A stretch of 27,012 nucleotides of DNA, taken from contig CARMXJ010000017.1 of the NCBI GenBank assembly GCA_949025205.1, positions 1 through 27,012 on the forward strand, written 5' to 3'. Positions 1-5,712 of the stretch are shown here, in pieces; within the stretch, counting starts at the first letter, position 1; every line of letters starts with the position of its first letter. Below the pieces are notes generated by a model that saw only the letters and a list, made by a program, of their open reading frames with translations, did not search any database and had not been told where the DNA came from. This stretch comes from an uncultured Bacilli bacterium (GTDB taxonomy: Bacteria; Bacillota_I; Bacilli_A; RF39; UBA660). A program made the translations under genes and the position numbers.

Positions 1-16
1 GCAAAAAGAAAAGAGA

Positions 17-50
17 CTGTCTAGAAATTAATCATTTAATTTCCGGACAG
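17..50. repeat. Imperfect 15-bp palindrome
   Basis: Arms 17-31 and 36-50 pair around the loop TCAT, with one A.C mismatch and one G.T pair. Read on the minus strand the hairpin is followed by a T-rich stretch (16 down to 1), so it could be an intrinsic terminator for leftward transcription. No leftward gene lies to its right within the window, however. The outer edge GGACAGCCCCC could also be the terminal inverted repeat of a lost insertion sequence. The hairpin is seen directly; its role is not known. Confidence 0.5.
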
Positions 51-62
51 CCCCCTTCATTT

Positions 63-99
63 TGTGGATAACTCCAATCATTTTCTCTTCTTATCCACT
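63..99. promoter_or_regulatory. Pair of DnaA-box-like sites
   Basis: TGTGGATAA at 63-71 is a perfect reverse-strand match to the DnaA box TTATCCACA. TTATCCACT at 91-99 matches 8 of 9 on the plus strand, so the two sites face each other. A weaker TTATCC lies at 115-120. They sit in a gene-free, pyrimidine-rich stretch upstream of the tRNA promoter. They could be a DnaA regulatory or titration site or the edge of an origin region; no dnaA, dnaN or rpmH is visible here to support an origin. Confidence 0.45.
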
Positions 100-169
100 T
101 TTCTTTTTCCTTTTTTATCCTTTCTAGTCTGAACTGTTACTTTTTTGTTGTAAACTTTCATAAAAACTA

Positions 170-198
170 TTGCAACGCATAAAATATTATGATATCAT
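170..198 (+). promoter_or_regulatory. tRNA operon promoter
   Basis: TTGCAA at 170-175 and TATCAT at 193-198 are separated by exactly 17 bases. The predicted transcription start, near 205, lies just before the first tRNA at 211. Nothing else lies between the promoter and the tRNA. Confidence 0.75.
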
Positions 199-210
199 TA
201 AAAAGTCAAC

Positions 211-287
211 GGACCTCTAGCTCAGTTGGTTAGAGCATCCGGCTCATAACCGGGCGGTCGTAGGTTCGAGTCCTACGAGGTCCACCA
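211..287 (+). tRNA. tRNA with CAT anticodon (Ile2 or elongator Met)
   Basis: A full cloverleaf of 77 bases with an encoded CCA. The 7-bp acceptor pairs GGACCTC with GAGGTCC, the D-loop is GTTGGTTAG type, the anticodon loop is CTCATAA and the T-arm carries GGTTCGAGTCC. The G1-C72 pair excludes initiator tRNA-fMet. From memory the body (GGACCT acceptor, CCGGCTCATAACCGG anticodon arm) resembles tRNA-Ile2 of Bacillus and Mycoplasma, in which TilS converts the anticodon C to lysidine so that it reads AUA. Elongator Met is the alternative. It is followed 9 bases later by tRNA-Leu in the same transcript. Confidence 0.93.
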
Positions 288-296
288 TTTATATAT

Positions 297-381
297 GCAG
301 GTATGGCGGAATTGGTAGACGCACTAGACTTAGGATCTAGCGGAGAAATCCATGGGGGTTCAAGTCCCTTTACCTGCACCA
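297..381 (+). tRNA. tRNA-Leu (TAG anticodon)
   Basis: An 85-base class II tRNA with an encoded CCA. The acceptor GCAGGTA pairs with TACCTGC, the anticodon loop CTTAGGA gives TAG, which reads CUN leucine codons, and there is a variable arm (GGAGAAATCC). It lies 9 bases after the preceding tRNA and shares its promoter, and a hairpin terminator follows. Confidence 0.95.
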
Positions 382-393
382 TAATGTTTTTAT

Positions 394-416
394 CCCCCCT
401 GTTTTACGGGGTTTTT
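394..416 (+). terminator. Intrinsic terminator of the tRNA operon
   Basis: A run of C (394-399) pairs with GGGG (408-411) around a short T-rich loop and is followed by TTTTT. It lies 13 bases after the tRNA-Leu CCA, as expected for the end of the two-tRNA transcript. Confidence 0.65.
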
Positions 417-476
417 ATATTTTATATAAAAAATCTTTTAAAAAATAATTGTTATGCAAAAGAGCAATGGGTGTAT

Positions 477-646
477 ATGATAGAATTTAAAAAATATGGA
501 GTTGAAAAAATCTAGTAACAACAAATAAAATTCTTTTCCGGCTCAAAAATTATGAAAGCATTGGATTTGTAAAAGTTGCTGAAAGAAAGAATGCGAGAAC
601 TCCATTTGTAGCCAACTATATTGATCATGAAATATTAATAAGATAA
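477..646 (+). pseudogene. GNAT acetyltransferase C-terminal remnant
   Basis: Frame 477-514 reads KKYGVEKI and then stops. A second frame, open from about 506 to a TAA at 644-646, continues with TNK, YESIGFVKVAERKN and a tail ending DHEILIR. Placed end to end these resemble the last part of a GNAT N-acetyltransferase: YGVEKI, then the N-A-YE-GF acetyl-CoA-binding helix, then a terminal strand. A frameshift near 510 separates the parts. The N-terminal half with the main acetyl-CoA loop is missing and the region upstream is the tRNA operon, so this looks like a decaying fragment. No promoter or SD is visible. The family assignment rests on the YESIGF motif and its surroundings only. Confidence 0.55.
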
Positions 647-709
647 GAGATTTTTTTCAGATTATTATTTGATTTTAAATGAGATACGAAGAATATACTA
701 GTTTACAAA

Positions 710-738
710 TTGACATTGTATTTGTTTTATGATAAAGT
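710..738 (+). promoter_or_regulatory. Promoter of the RelA/SpoT-like gene
   Basis: A consensus -35 TTGACA (710-715), a 17-base spacer and an extended -10, TGA then TAAAGT (733-738). The predicted start near 745 leaves an 85-base leader before the GTG at 830. This argues against any start codon upstream of 745 for the gene. Confidence 0.7.
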
Positions 739-778
739 GATAAAGCATATTTTAAAAGAAATAAAAAAAATGAAGTTT

Positions 779-825
779 GAGATGATGAAAAATAAAAAAT
801 CATCTCTTTTATTTCGAAAGGGAGA
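779..825 (+). promoter_or_regulatory. Leader with two mutually exclusive hairpins
   Basis: Hairpin A pairs 779-786 (GAGATGAT) with 799-806 (ATCATCTC), a perfect 8-bp stem followed by TTTT. Hairpin B pairs 803-810 (TCTCTTTT) with 818-825 (AAGGGAGA), 8 bp with two G.U pairs and a 7-base loop. Hairpin B buries the SD of the GTG start at 830. Both use bases 803-806, so only one can form. Hairpin A would free the SD (or act as a weak terminator) and hairpin B would hide it. The pairing is read from the sequence; a regulatory switch is inference. Confidence 0.4.
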
Positions 826-829
826 GAAA

Positions 830-1336
830 GTGAAATTTGTGAATAATAATTTAGTACAAGAAGTAGAAGAAAAAAGAGAAAAAGCAGAAAAGTTATTACC
901 AAGTATCATAAAAACACTTCAAAACATGGGAGTAGAATTTAACTATCGTATTAAAGAAGAAAAGCGAATTGAAGAAAAGATTTTACTTTGGGAAAAGAAA
1001 CCAGAAATGCAAAATAAAAGCAAATTAGAAATATTAGATTTAATAAATGACATTTTAGGTATCACAGTAGTAGTAGATAGATTAGATTATATACCGAGTA
1101 TGACTGAAAAAATCGTAAACCAAATAAAAAAACAAATGCAATCGGTTCAACTAATCAATTACAAAGATCGCGTGCAAGATGCATCTCTTTTCTATAAAAG
1201 AATTCATTTAATATTTGATTATAAGGAAGAATTGCCTTTTGAAATTCAAATAACAGATAGAAAAAATTTAGATAAACGTAATAAGTTTCATAGTGAGTAT
1301 GAACAAAATAAATATGCAAGTGTTCGAAATGTATAA
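830..1336 (+). CDS. RelA/SpoT-fold nucleotidyltransferase-like protein
   Basis: A 168-residue protein resembling the (p)ppGpp synthetase domain shared by RelA/SpoT, small alarmone synthetases and some toxins. Visible correspondences are R40-x-K42 and K50 (the R-x-K...K nucleotide-binding segment), D74 in NDILG, Y122 in FYKRIH (usually GYKSLH) and E138 in FEIQI (usually EIQIRT). These cover the usual ATP, metal and acceptor residues. Two departures stand out: the arginine normally in the G-x-R strand is threonine (GIT), and the glycine before the tyrosine is phenylalanine. It is shorter than typical small synthetases (about 200 residues). I chose GTG 830 because AAGGGAGAG precedes it at proper spacing, and earlier in-frame starts lie in the promoter or in a leader hairpin without an SD. 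It has its own promoter and no obvious antitoxin partner. Activity is uncertain. Confidence 0.72.
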   Translation: MKFVNNNLVQEVEEKREKAEKLLPSIIKTLQNMGVEFNYRIKEEKRIEEKILLWEKKPEMQNKSKLEILDLINDILGITVVVDRLDYIPSMTEKIVNQIKKQMQSVQLINYKDRVQDASLFYKRIHLIFDYKEELPFEIQITDRKNLDKRNKFHSEYEQNKYASVRNV

Positions 1337-1361
1337 AAAGAAATAAAATTATAGAAATCTT

Positions 1362-1370
1362 TGCTATAAT
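1362..1370 (+). promoter_or_regulatory. Extended -10 promoter of the NUDIX gene
   Basis: TGC then TATAAT, a perfect extended -10, at 1362-1370, with no convincing -35. The transcription start would be near 1377, giving a leader of about 20 bases. This excludes the in-frame GTG at 1376 and favours ATG 1397. Confidence 0.7.
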
Positions 1371-1396
1371 AAGTAGTGAGAGAAGGTAATTTTATA

Positions 1397-2020
1397 ATGG
1401 AATATTTGGATATTTATGATGAAGAAGGAAATCATTTAGGAAAAGAAGAGAGAAGTATAGTTCATAAAGATGCTTTATGGCACAACACAGTACATTGCTG
1501 GCTGTACGATTTAGAAGGAAATGTTTACTTTCAAATCCGTGCAGATAAAGGAAAGCTTTATACAACGGCATCTGGCCATGTCCAAGCAGGAGAAACAATA
1601 AAAGAAGCTTTTGGACGCGAAATAGAAGAAGAAATAGGATACAAAGTAGATTACAACCAAGCCAAATTAATTGAAGTCGTAAAATTTGTAATGGATAGAG
1701 AAGAAGAGGATGGCAGTATCTTTAAAGACCGTGCTTTTGCCAATGTCTACGCGTGTGAATTTAAGAGAAACTTAAACAAATTTGATTTCGATGAAAACGA
1801 ACTTTCTGGAATTGTGAAAATAAATGCCAAAAAAACTTTAGAAATAATAACAAATGAGAACGGCGAGGTTTTAGCAGAAAAATGCTTTAAACAAAACGGA
1901 AAATTAGAAATAGAAGAAAAGACAATCACTTTTACAGATTTTTTAGTAAACACAGGAGAAACAGCAATTGGAAAATATGGCGAAGTTTTACAATTTATAA
2001 TTGATGAATTAAATAAGTAG
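1397..2020 (+). CDS. NUDIX hydrolase
   Basis: A 207-residue protein of the NUDIX superfamily, which cleaves nucleoside diphosphates linked to another group. The NUDIX box is complete at residues 60-82: GHVQAGE, seven residues, then REIEEEIGY, matching G-5x-E-7x-REUXEEXGU. The N-terminus (YLDIYDEEGNHLGKEERS, then an IVHKDALWHNTVHCW-type strand) resembles the YfcD/IPP-isomerase-like NUDIX subgroup. The roughly 75-residue extension after the fold is acidic and lysine-rich and unassigned. The start ATG 1397 has AGAAGG about 10 bases upstream. The gene is flanked by its own promoter and by that of the next gene, so it is probably monocistronic. Substrate not determinable. Confidence 0.9.
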   Translation: MEYLDIYDEEGNHLGKEERSIVHKDALWHNTVHCWLYDLEGNVYFQIRADKGKLYTTASGHVQAGETIKEAFGREIEEEIGYKVDYNQAKLIEVVKFVMDREEEDGSIFKDRAFANVYACEFKRNLNKFDFDENELSGIVKINAKKTLEIITNENGEVLAEKCFKQNGKLEIEEKTITFTDFLVNTGETAIGKYGEVLQFIIDELNK

Positions 2021-2048
2021 TTGCAATAAATAGAAACTATGCTAGAAT
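2021..2048 (+). promoter_or_regulatory. Promoter of the membrane-protein/miaA operon
   Basis: TTGCAA (2021-2026), a 16-base spacer and TAGAAT (2043-2048) preceded by TGC, forming an extended -10. The -35 begins immediately after the NUDIX stop codon. The predicted start near 2055 puts a leader of about 25 bases before ATG 2080. Confidence 0.65.
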
Positions 2049-2079
2049 ATGCTTGTTTTTAAGAAAAGAAGGAAAAAAG

Positions 2080-2751
2080 ATGGAAAATAAAGAAGAACAA
2101 ACAACTTTAAATGAAGAAGAAATAAATACGAATGTTCAAGAATCAGAAAATAAAATAACAATCCTTGAAGAAGAATTAAAGAAAGCGCAAAAGAGAGTAG
2201 AAGAAGCGAAAAAAGATTATGTGAATTATAAAAAAACAAAAAAGGAAAATCATTTAATATGTTTAATTGCAACTATTATTACAATGCCAATCGCTTTTTT
2301 TCTATTGTTTAGTGGCGAGGATTTAACTACAATAATATTCGGCGATATGTCCATAATGACTTTTATCGAAACCATTGCTACTTTTACAGGTGTTGGTGTT
2401 GATTTGCTGCTATGCATAAAAACTCAAGAAAGAATTATAAGTGCAAAAGAAACAGTGGAAGGAACAGAATTGCAAATCTTATTTTTAAAAAATGAGCTTG
2501 CAAAAGAATACGGAAATTTAAATGAAAATCAAAAAGAAAACAGAAAAAAGATGCGAAAACAATTGAAAAAACAACTAGAAATATTAAGAGCTTATGGTGC
2601 AAATTGGCAAAATTTTGTCAAAAAAGATGTAATGGCAAATTGGAAATTAGCCCATAAAAAGAAACTAGAAAATAAAGGCATAGATACAGAGCTATACGAA
2701 TCTTTTGTAAGAAGATTAGAACTAAAAAGAAATTTGGGAGAAGAAATATAA
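2080..2751 (+). CDS. Coiled-coil protein with two membrane segments (paralog A)
   Basis: A 223-residue protein I do not recognise. Residues 1-55 are acidic then heptad-like (a coiled coil around 20-55), followed by two hydrophobic segments at about 58-78 and 92-113, then a long charged helical C-terminal half containing LQILFLKNELAKEY and ending near GIDTELYESFVRRL. Both ends probably face the cytoplasm. The downstream neighbour has the same plan and matching landmarks, so the two are tandem paralogs. ATG 2080 is preceded by GAAGG at good spacing and follows the promoter at 2021-2048; the in-frame ATG at 2053 coincides with the expected transcription start and is rejected. Function unknown. 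Confidence 0.85.
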   Translation: MENKEEQTTLNEEEINTNVQESENKITILEEELKKAQKRVEEAKKDYVNYKKTKKENHLICLIATIITMPIAFFLLFSGEDLTTIIFGDMSIMTFIETIATFTGVGVDLLLCIKTQERIISAKETVEGTELQILFLKNELAKEYGNLNENQKENRKKMRKQLKKQLEILRAYGANWQNFVKKDVMANWKLAHKKKLENKGIDTELYESFVRRLELKRNLGEEI

Positions 2752-2774
2752 CTTATTTTTTACTGGAGGAAAAA

Positions 2775-3422
2775 ATGGAAGATATAAAACAACCTAGTAT
2801 ATTTGTAAATAATGATAACCAATCCATAAAAATAGAGGGTAGTAAAGCAAATGCGTTAGACAATTTTACAATTTGTGAAGAAATAAAAAACTTAGAAAAT
2901 AAAATAGAAGAATGGGAAGAAAAAAGAAAATCGTATGCTAGATTAATGTTTACTATACCAACTATGTCAATAGCAATGGGATTTACTCTTTCTATAGGAG
3001 TAGCCATCTTTTCTACATTAGAAAATTTGACAATCCAAAATTTTATAGAAAACTTTTTGCAAACAAGAAATCTGTATTCCTTTTATGTAGTACCCATACT
3101 ATTTGGACTTTATCTTAGTTGGGCTACTGGAACAACAGATTATCTAGAACTTAAAAATATTTTAAATACAGCTTCCTTACAACTTTATTTCCTAAAAAAT
3201 ACGCAAGGAACCTTAAGAAATAAAGAAGATTTAGAAGAACTTTTTGAAAAACTAGCCAAGTATGGTGGAAAAGTAGGGCAATATGCCAAAAAATATAAAA
3301 AAGGAAAATGGGGAATGCAAGAAAGAGAAATGCTTGCAAATGATAATATAGATACCCAAACTTTTGAAAATTATTTAGAAGAATATACGCGAAAAAGAAA
3401 TAGAAGCAAAGGAGAACTATGA
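2775..3422 (+). CDS. Coiled-coil protein with two membrane segments (paralog B)
   Basis: A 215-residue protein of unknown function with the same architecture as the gene before it. It has a short coiled coil (about residues 35-55, acidic and lysine-rich), membrane segments near 57-79 and 100-119, and a helical C-terminal part. Shared landmarks are LQLYFLKN (LQILFLKN in the paralog) and a terminal NIDTQTFENYLEEY (GIDTELYESFVRRL in the paralog). A strong TGGAGGAAAAA SD precedes ATG 2775. Its stop overlaps the miaA start (ATGA at 3419-3422), so miaA is probably translationally coupled to it. That coupling says they are co-expressed, not that they share a function. Confidence 0.88.
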   Translation: MEDIKQPSIFVNNDNQSIKIEGSKANALDNFTICEEIKNLENKIEEWEEKRKSYARLMFTIPTMSIAMGFTLSIGVAIFSTLENLTIQNFIENFLQTRNLYSFYVVPILFGLYLSWATGTTDYLELKNILNTASLQLYFLKNTQGTLRNKEDLEELFEKLAKYGGKVGQYAKKYKKGKWGMQEREMLANDNIDTQTFENYLEEYTRKRNRSKGEL

Positions 3423-4303
3423 TTTTAGCAATAGTGGGACCAACGGGAGTTGGGAAAACAAAATTAAGTATAGAACTTGCCAAAATATACAATGGAGAAA
3501 TTATAAATGCAGATTCTATGCAAATTTATAAAGGCTTGGATGTTGGAACTGCAAAAGTAACCAAAGAAGAAATGGAAGGAATTCCTCACCACCTATTAAG
3601 TATAAAAGAAGTAACAGAGGATTATACGGTATTCGATTACCAAAAGGATGCCAGAAATTGTATAGAAGAAATTAAAAGCAAGAAAAAAATCCCCATCTTT
3701 GTTGGAGGGACAGGTTATTACTTAAAATCTGTTTTCTATGATTACCATTTTGAAGAAGAAACGGAAGAACAAAAAAAATATGACCAATTAACGAATGAAG
3801 AATTAGAAAATCGCATCGAATCTTTTGAATGTGGTTTTGCTTATGATAATAAAAATAGAAAACGTATGATAAGGCTTCTAACAAAACTAGAACAAGGATG
3901 GATGCCCGAAGAAAAAGACTTCACTTTAGAATACCCTGATGTTTTGTTTATTGGTCTAACGACCGATAGAGAAGTATTGTACCAAAAAATCAACGAAAGA
4001 TTTGATAAAATGCTAGTTCCTTTAATCGATGAAGTAAAGCCTTATTTTTTAAAAAATGTAAGAACAAAAGCTTTGATGACAGGAATTGGCTATAAAGAAT
4101 TTTACCCTTTCTTTTCCGATGAAAAGACTTTGGCAAGTGTAGTAGAAGAGTGTAAAAAAAATTCTAGAAATTATGCAAAACGCCAGTATACATGGTTCCA
4201 AAATCAAATGGATGTCAAATGGTTCTCTGTAGATTATGAAAACTTTAAAAATACCATTCAAGAAATAGTAGAGTATATAGAAGAAAACCAAAAAGAAAAG
4301 TAA
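3419..4303 (+). CDS. miaA: tRNA dimethylallyltransferase MiaA
   Basis: Transfers a dimethylallyl group to N6 of A37 in tRNAs that read codons starting with U, in the cytoplasm. The 294-residue length is normal for the family. The P-loop GPTGVGKT is at residues 7-14, followed by the substrate-binding DSMQIYKGLDVGTAK segment, PHHLL, and GGTGYYLKS after the second strand; the C-terminal RNA-binding part has RQYTWFQNQ. It overlaps the preceding membrane-protein gene by four bases and has no separate promoter. Its stop codon lies in the stem of a bidirectional terminator shared with the convergent gene. Confidence 0.97.
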   Translation: MILAIVGPTGVGKTKLSIELAKIYNGEIINADSMQIYKGLDVGTAKVTKEEMEGIPHHLLSIKEVTEDYTVFDYQKDARNCIEEIKSKKKIPIFVGGTGYYLKSVFYDYHFEEETEEQKKYDQLTNEELENRIESFECGFAYDNKNRKRMIRLLTKLEQGWMPEEKDFTLEYPDVLFIGLTTDREVLYQKINERFDKMLVPLIDEVKPYFLKNVRTKALMTGIGYKEFYPFFSDEKTLASVVEECKKNSRNYAKRQYTWFQNQMDVKWFSVDYENFKNTIQEIVEYIEENQKEK

Positions 4304-4327
4304 TTGCTCCAAAAGCATTACTTTTTT
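4296..4327. terminator. Bidirectional terminator containing both stop codons
   Basis: AAAAGTAAT (4296-4304) pairs with ATTACTTTT (4317-4325), with further GCT/AGC pairing inside, one bulged T and a 5-base loop. T-runs flank it on both strands. The miaA stop (4301-4303) and the stop of the convergent gene (4318-4320) both sit in the stem. Confidence 0.8.
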
Positions 4328-5277
4328 AGTTCTGGATAAATTCTTCCACTAAATATATGTTCCTTTACTACAACATCTCCTGCATCCGCATTTTTTAATT
4401 CTTCAGAAGAAATCAAAAAATATTTATGTTGCAAATAATCTTTTCCATCCTCACTAACGGGGTCATCCCAAGTTAAATCCAAGTGTTTCCATTCGTTATT
4501 TAAATAAACAGCATTCCATACATGACCGGATACATTCTCTTGCATAAGTTCGGTTGCCACTTTAAAATTTTTAATGTTCATTTTCGTTAAGAAAAGCGCC
4601 ATTGCATCGGTATACCCATTACAAGTTGCGAATCCTTCTATTAAAGGGCCATACGCTTTATAAGATAAATACTTCGAGTCTTCGTTTGTATTTCTTTCTA
4701 CATCGTATTTTGTGTGTTCAATAATATAATCATGAATTGTTTTAATTTTTTCGTATTCGGTCATTTCTTCTGTAATAATACTAGCGTAGATTTCATCCAC
4801 TTTTTGATTGATTTTAGTAATTTCTTCTTCTGTGTATAAATAATTGATGGTAATATTAATTTCGCCAGATTCTGAAATAACAGTACGAACATTGGAAAAA
4901 CCATTATAAGGATGAACAAAATTATTAATATAAGTTAATGTTTCTGGGTCGTTGCTGATTTTTTCTACATCACTTAAACATTCTTTGTATTCACTAGGGC
5001 AATAAAAAGTAAAGGTTTTATAGCCATTATTTGTAATGGTATAATAAATATTTAACAAATCATTATAACTTAAAGGAACAAAATCATTTGTATTCTTTAC
5101 AAAAATAAAATCATCCATTTTTTGATAAGAATTAGCATTGGGAGCAACCACAACAGGATTCTTTTCTAAAGCAAGTGCAATCTTATCAGAAATCGCATCT
5201 ATTCGAGAAAGTACTCCTATAATTAAAAAAAAGCAAAAAAGAAAAACTAGATTTTTTTTAATAAATTTCAAAAGCAT
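4318..5277 (-). CDS. Membrane-anchored transglutaminase-like protein
   Basis: A 319-residue protein with an N-terminal membrane anchor (about residues 8-25, hydrophobic after KKN) and an extracytoplasmic body. The C-terminal half is a transglutaminase/protease-like domain with an apparent Cys-His-Asp triad: C219 in FATCNGYTDAM, H252 in SGHVWNAV and D267 in HLDLTWDDP. The middle part (about 60-170) is unassigned. Such proteins are often linked to cell-envelope or spore-surface work, but no partner is adjacent. Start is uncertain: GTG 5280 and ATG 5277 lie in or too close to the SD, while TTG 5271 sits four bases after AGGTGAT, the spacing seen for other genes here. It is convergent with miaA. 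Confidence 0.85.
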   Translation of the reverse strand: MLLKFIKKNLVFLFCFFLIIGVLSRIDAISDKIALALEKNPVVVAPNANSYQKMDDFIFVKNTNDFVPLSYNDLLNIYYTITNNGYKTFTFYCPSEYKECLSDVEKISNDPETLTYINNFVHPYNGFSNVRTVISESGEINITINYLYTEEEITKINQKVDEIYASIITEEMTEYEKIKTIHDYIIEHTKYDVERNTNEDSKYLSYKAYGPLIEGFATCNGYTDAMALFLTKMNIKNFKVATELMQENVSGHVWNAVYLNNEWKHLDLTWDDPVSEDGKDYLQHKYFLISSEELKNADAGDVVVKEHIFSGRIYPELKK

Positions 5278-5301
5278 CACCTACCATTTTATTGTACCAT
5301 T

Positions 5302-5338
5302 AAAAAATGAAGTACGCAAAACGATTTGTTACTTCATT
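5302..5338 (-). terminator. Terminator of rpsT
   Basis: On the minus strand, AATGAAGTA (5338-5330) pairs with TACTTCATT (5314-5306) and is followed by TTTTTT (5307-5302). The stem begins in the rpsT stop codon (5331-5329). Confidence 0.8.
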
Positions 5339-5592
5339 TCTTTGATTTTTTTAGACAATCTAGATTTTTGTCTTGCAGCAGTATTTGGTTTTACAAAACC
5401 TTTACTAACTGCATGGTCCATATTGGTTTGTAATTCATTAAATAAACTAGTCGCTTTTTCTTTGTCACCTGCATGAATAGCAATATCACAATTACGAATT
5501 AAATTTTTAACTCTAGCTTTTAGTTCATGATTATTATCTGTCTTTTTAGCAATCACTTTAACAGCTTTTTTTGAACTTTTAATATTAGGCAT
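5329..5592 (-). CDS. rpsT: 30S ribosomal protein S20
   Basis: An 87-residue S20, which binds 16S rRNA early in small-subunit assembly. It starts MPNIKSSKKAVK, is highly basic and helical, and has the family's typical length and C-terminal K-N-A-RQKSRL-KKI pattern. ATG 5592 follows AAGGAG at 6 bases; the longer in-frame reading upstream is rejected because it would run through this SD and most of the leader. It diverges from gpr, the same arrangement as in Bacillus, and has its own promoter and terminator. Confidence 0.97.
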   Translation of the reverse strand: MPNIKSSKKAVKVIAKKTDNNHELKARVKNLIRNCDIAIHAGDKEKATSLFNELQTNMDHAVSKGFVKPNTAARQKSRLSKKIKEMK

Positions 5593-5621
5593 ACAAATCT
5601 CCTTTCTTAAATTCACTAACA

Positions 5622-5650
5622 ATTCTATCAAAATATTAGCATTTTGGCAA
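5622..5650 (-). promoter_or_regulatory. Promoter of rpsT
   Basis: On the minus strand, TTGCCA (5650-5645), a 17-base spacer and TAGAAT (5627-5622) preceded by TGA, an extended -10. The predicted transcription start near 5615 gives a leader of about 22 bases containing the SD. Confidence 0.75.
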
Positions 5651-5672
5651 GTTCTATTGCTATAAACCTATG

Positions 5673-5701
5673 CAATAAAAAGAAAAATATGTACCATACT
5701 A
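5673..5701 (+). promoter_or_regulatory. Candidate sigma-G-type promoter of gpr
   Basis: CATACTA at 5695-5701 matches the forespore sigma-G -10 consensus CATWHTA perfectly. CAATA at 5673-5677, 17 bases upstream, matches 4 of 5 of the -35 GHATR. gpr is a sigma-G target in Bacillus. A separate vegetative-type extended -10 (TGC then TATAAA, 5658-5666) lies just upstream, so housekeeping transcription is also possible. Confidence 0.5.
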
Positions 5702-5712
5702 AAAATAGGAAG

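Noticed and set aside
303..515. Open frame of 70 codons at the second tRNA
   Set aside because: It runs through tRNA-Leu and its terminator; only its last part, in the GNAT remnant, resembles protein.
710..829. Longer N-terminus of the RelA/SpoT-like protein from 710
   Set aside because: This segment contains the -35, the -10 and the leader hairpins, and no SD precedes 710; GTG 830 has a good SD.
5138..5476. Plus-strand open frame of 112 codons
   Set aside because: It lies antisense to rpsT and the transglutaminase-like gene, has no SD, and both real genes are well supported.
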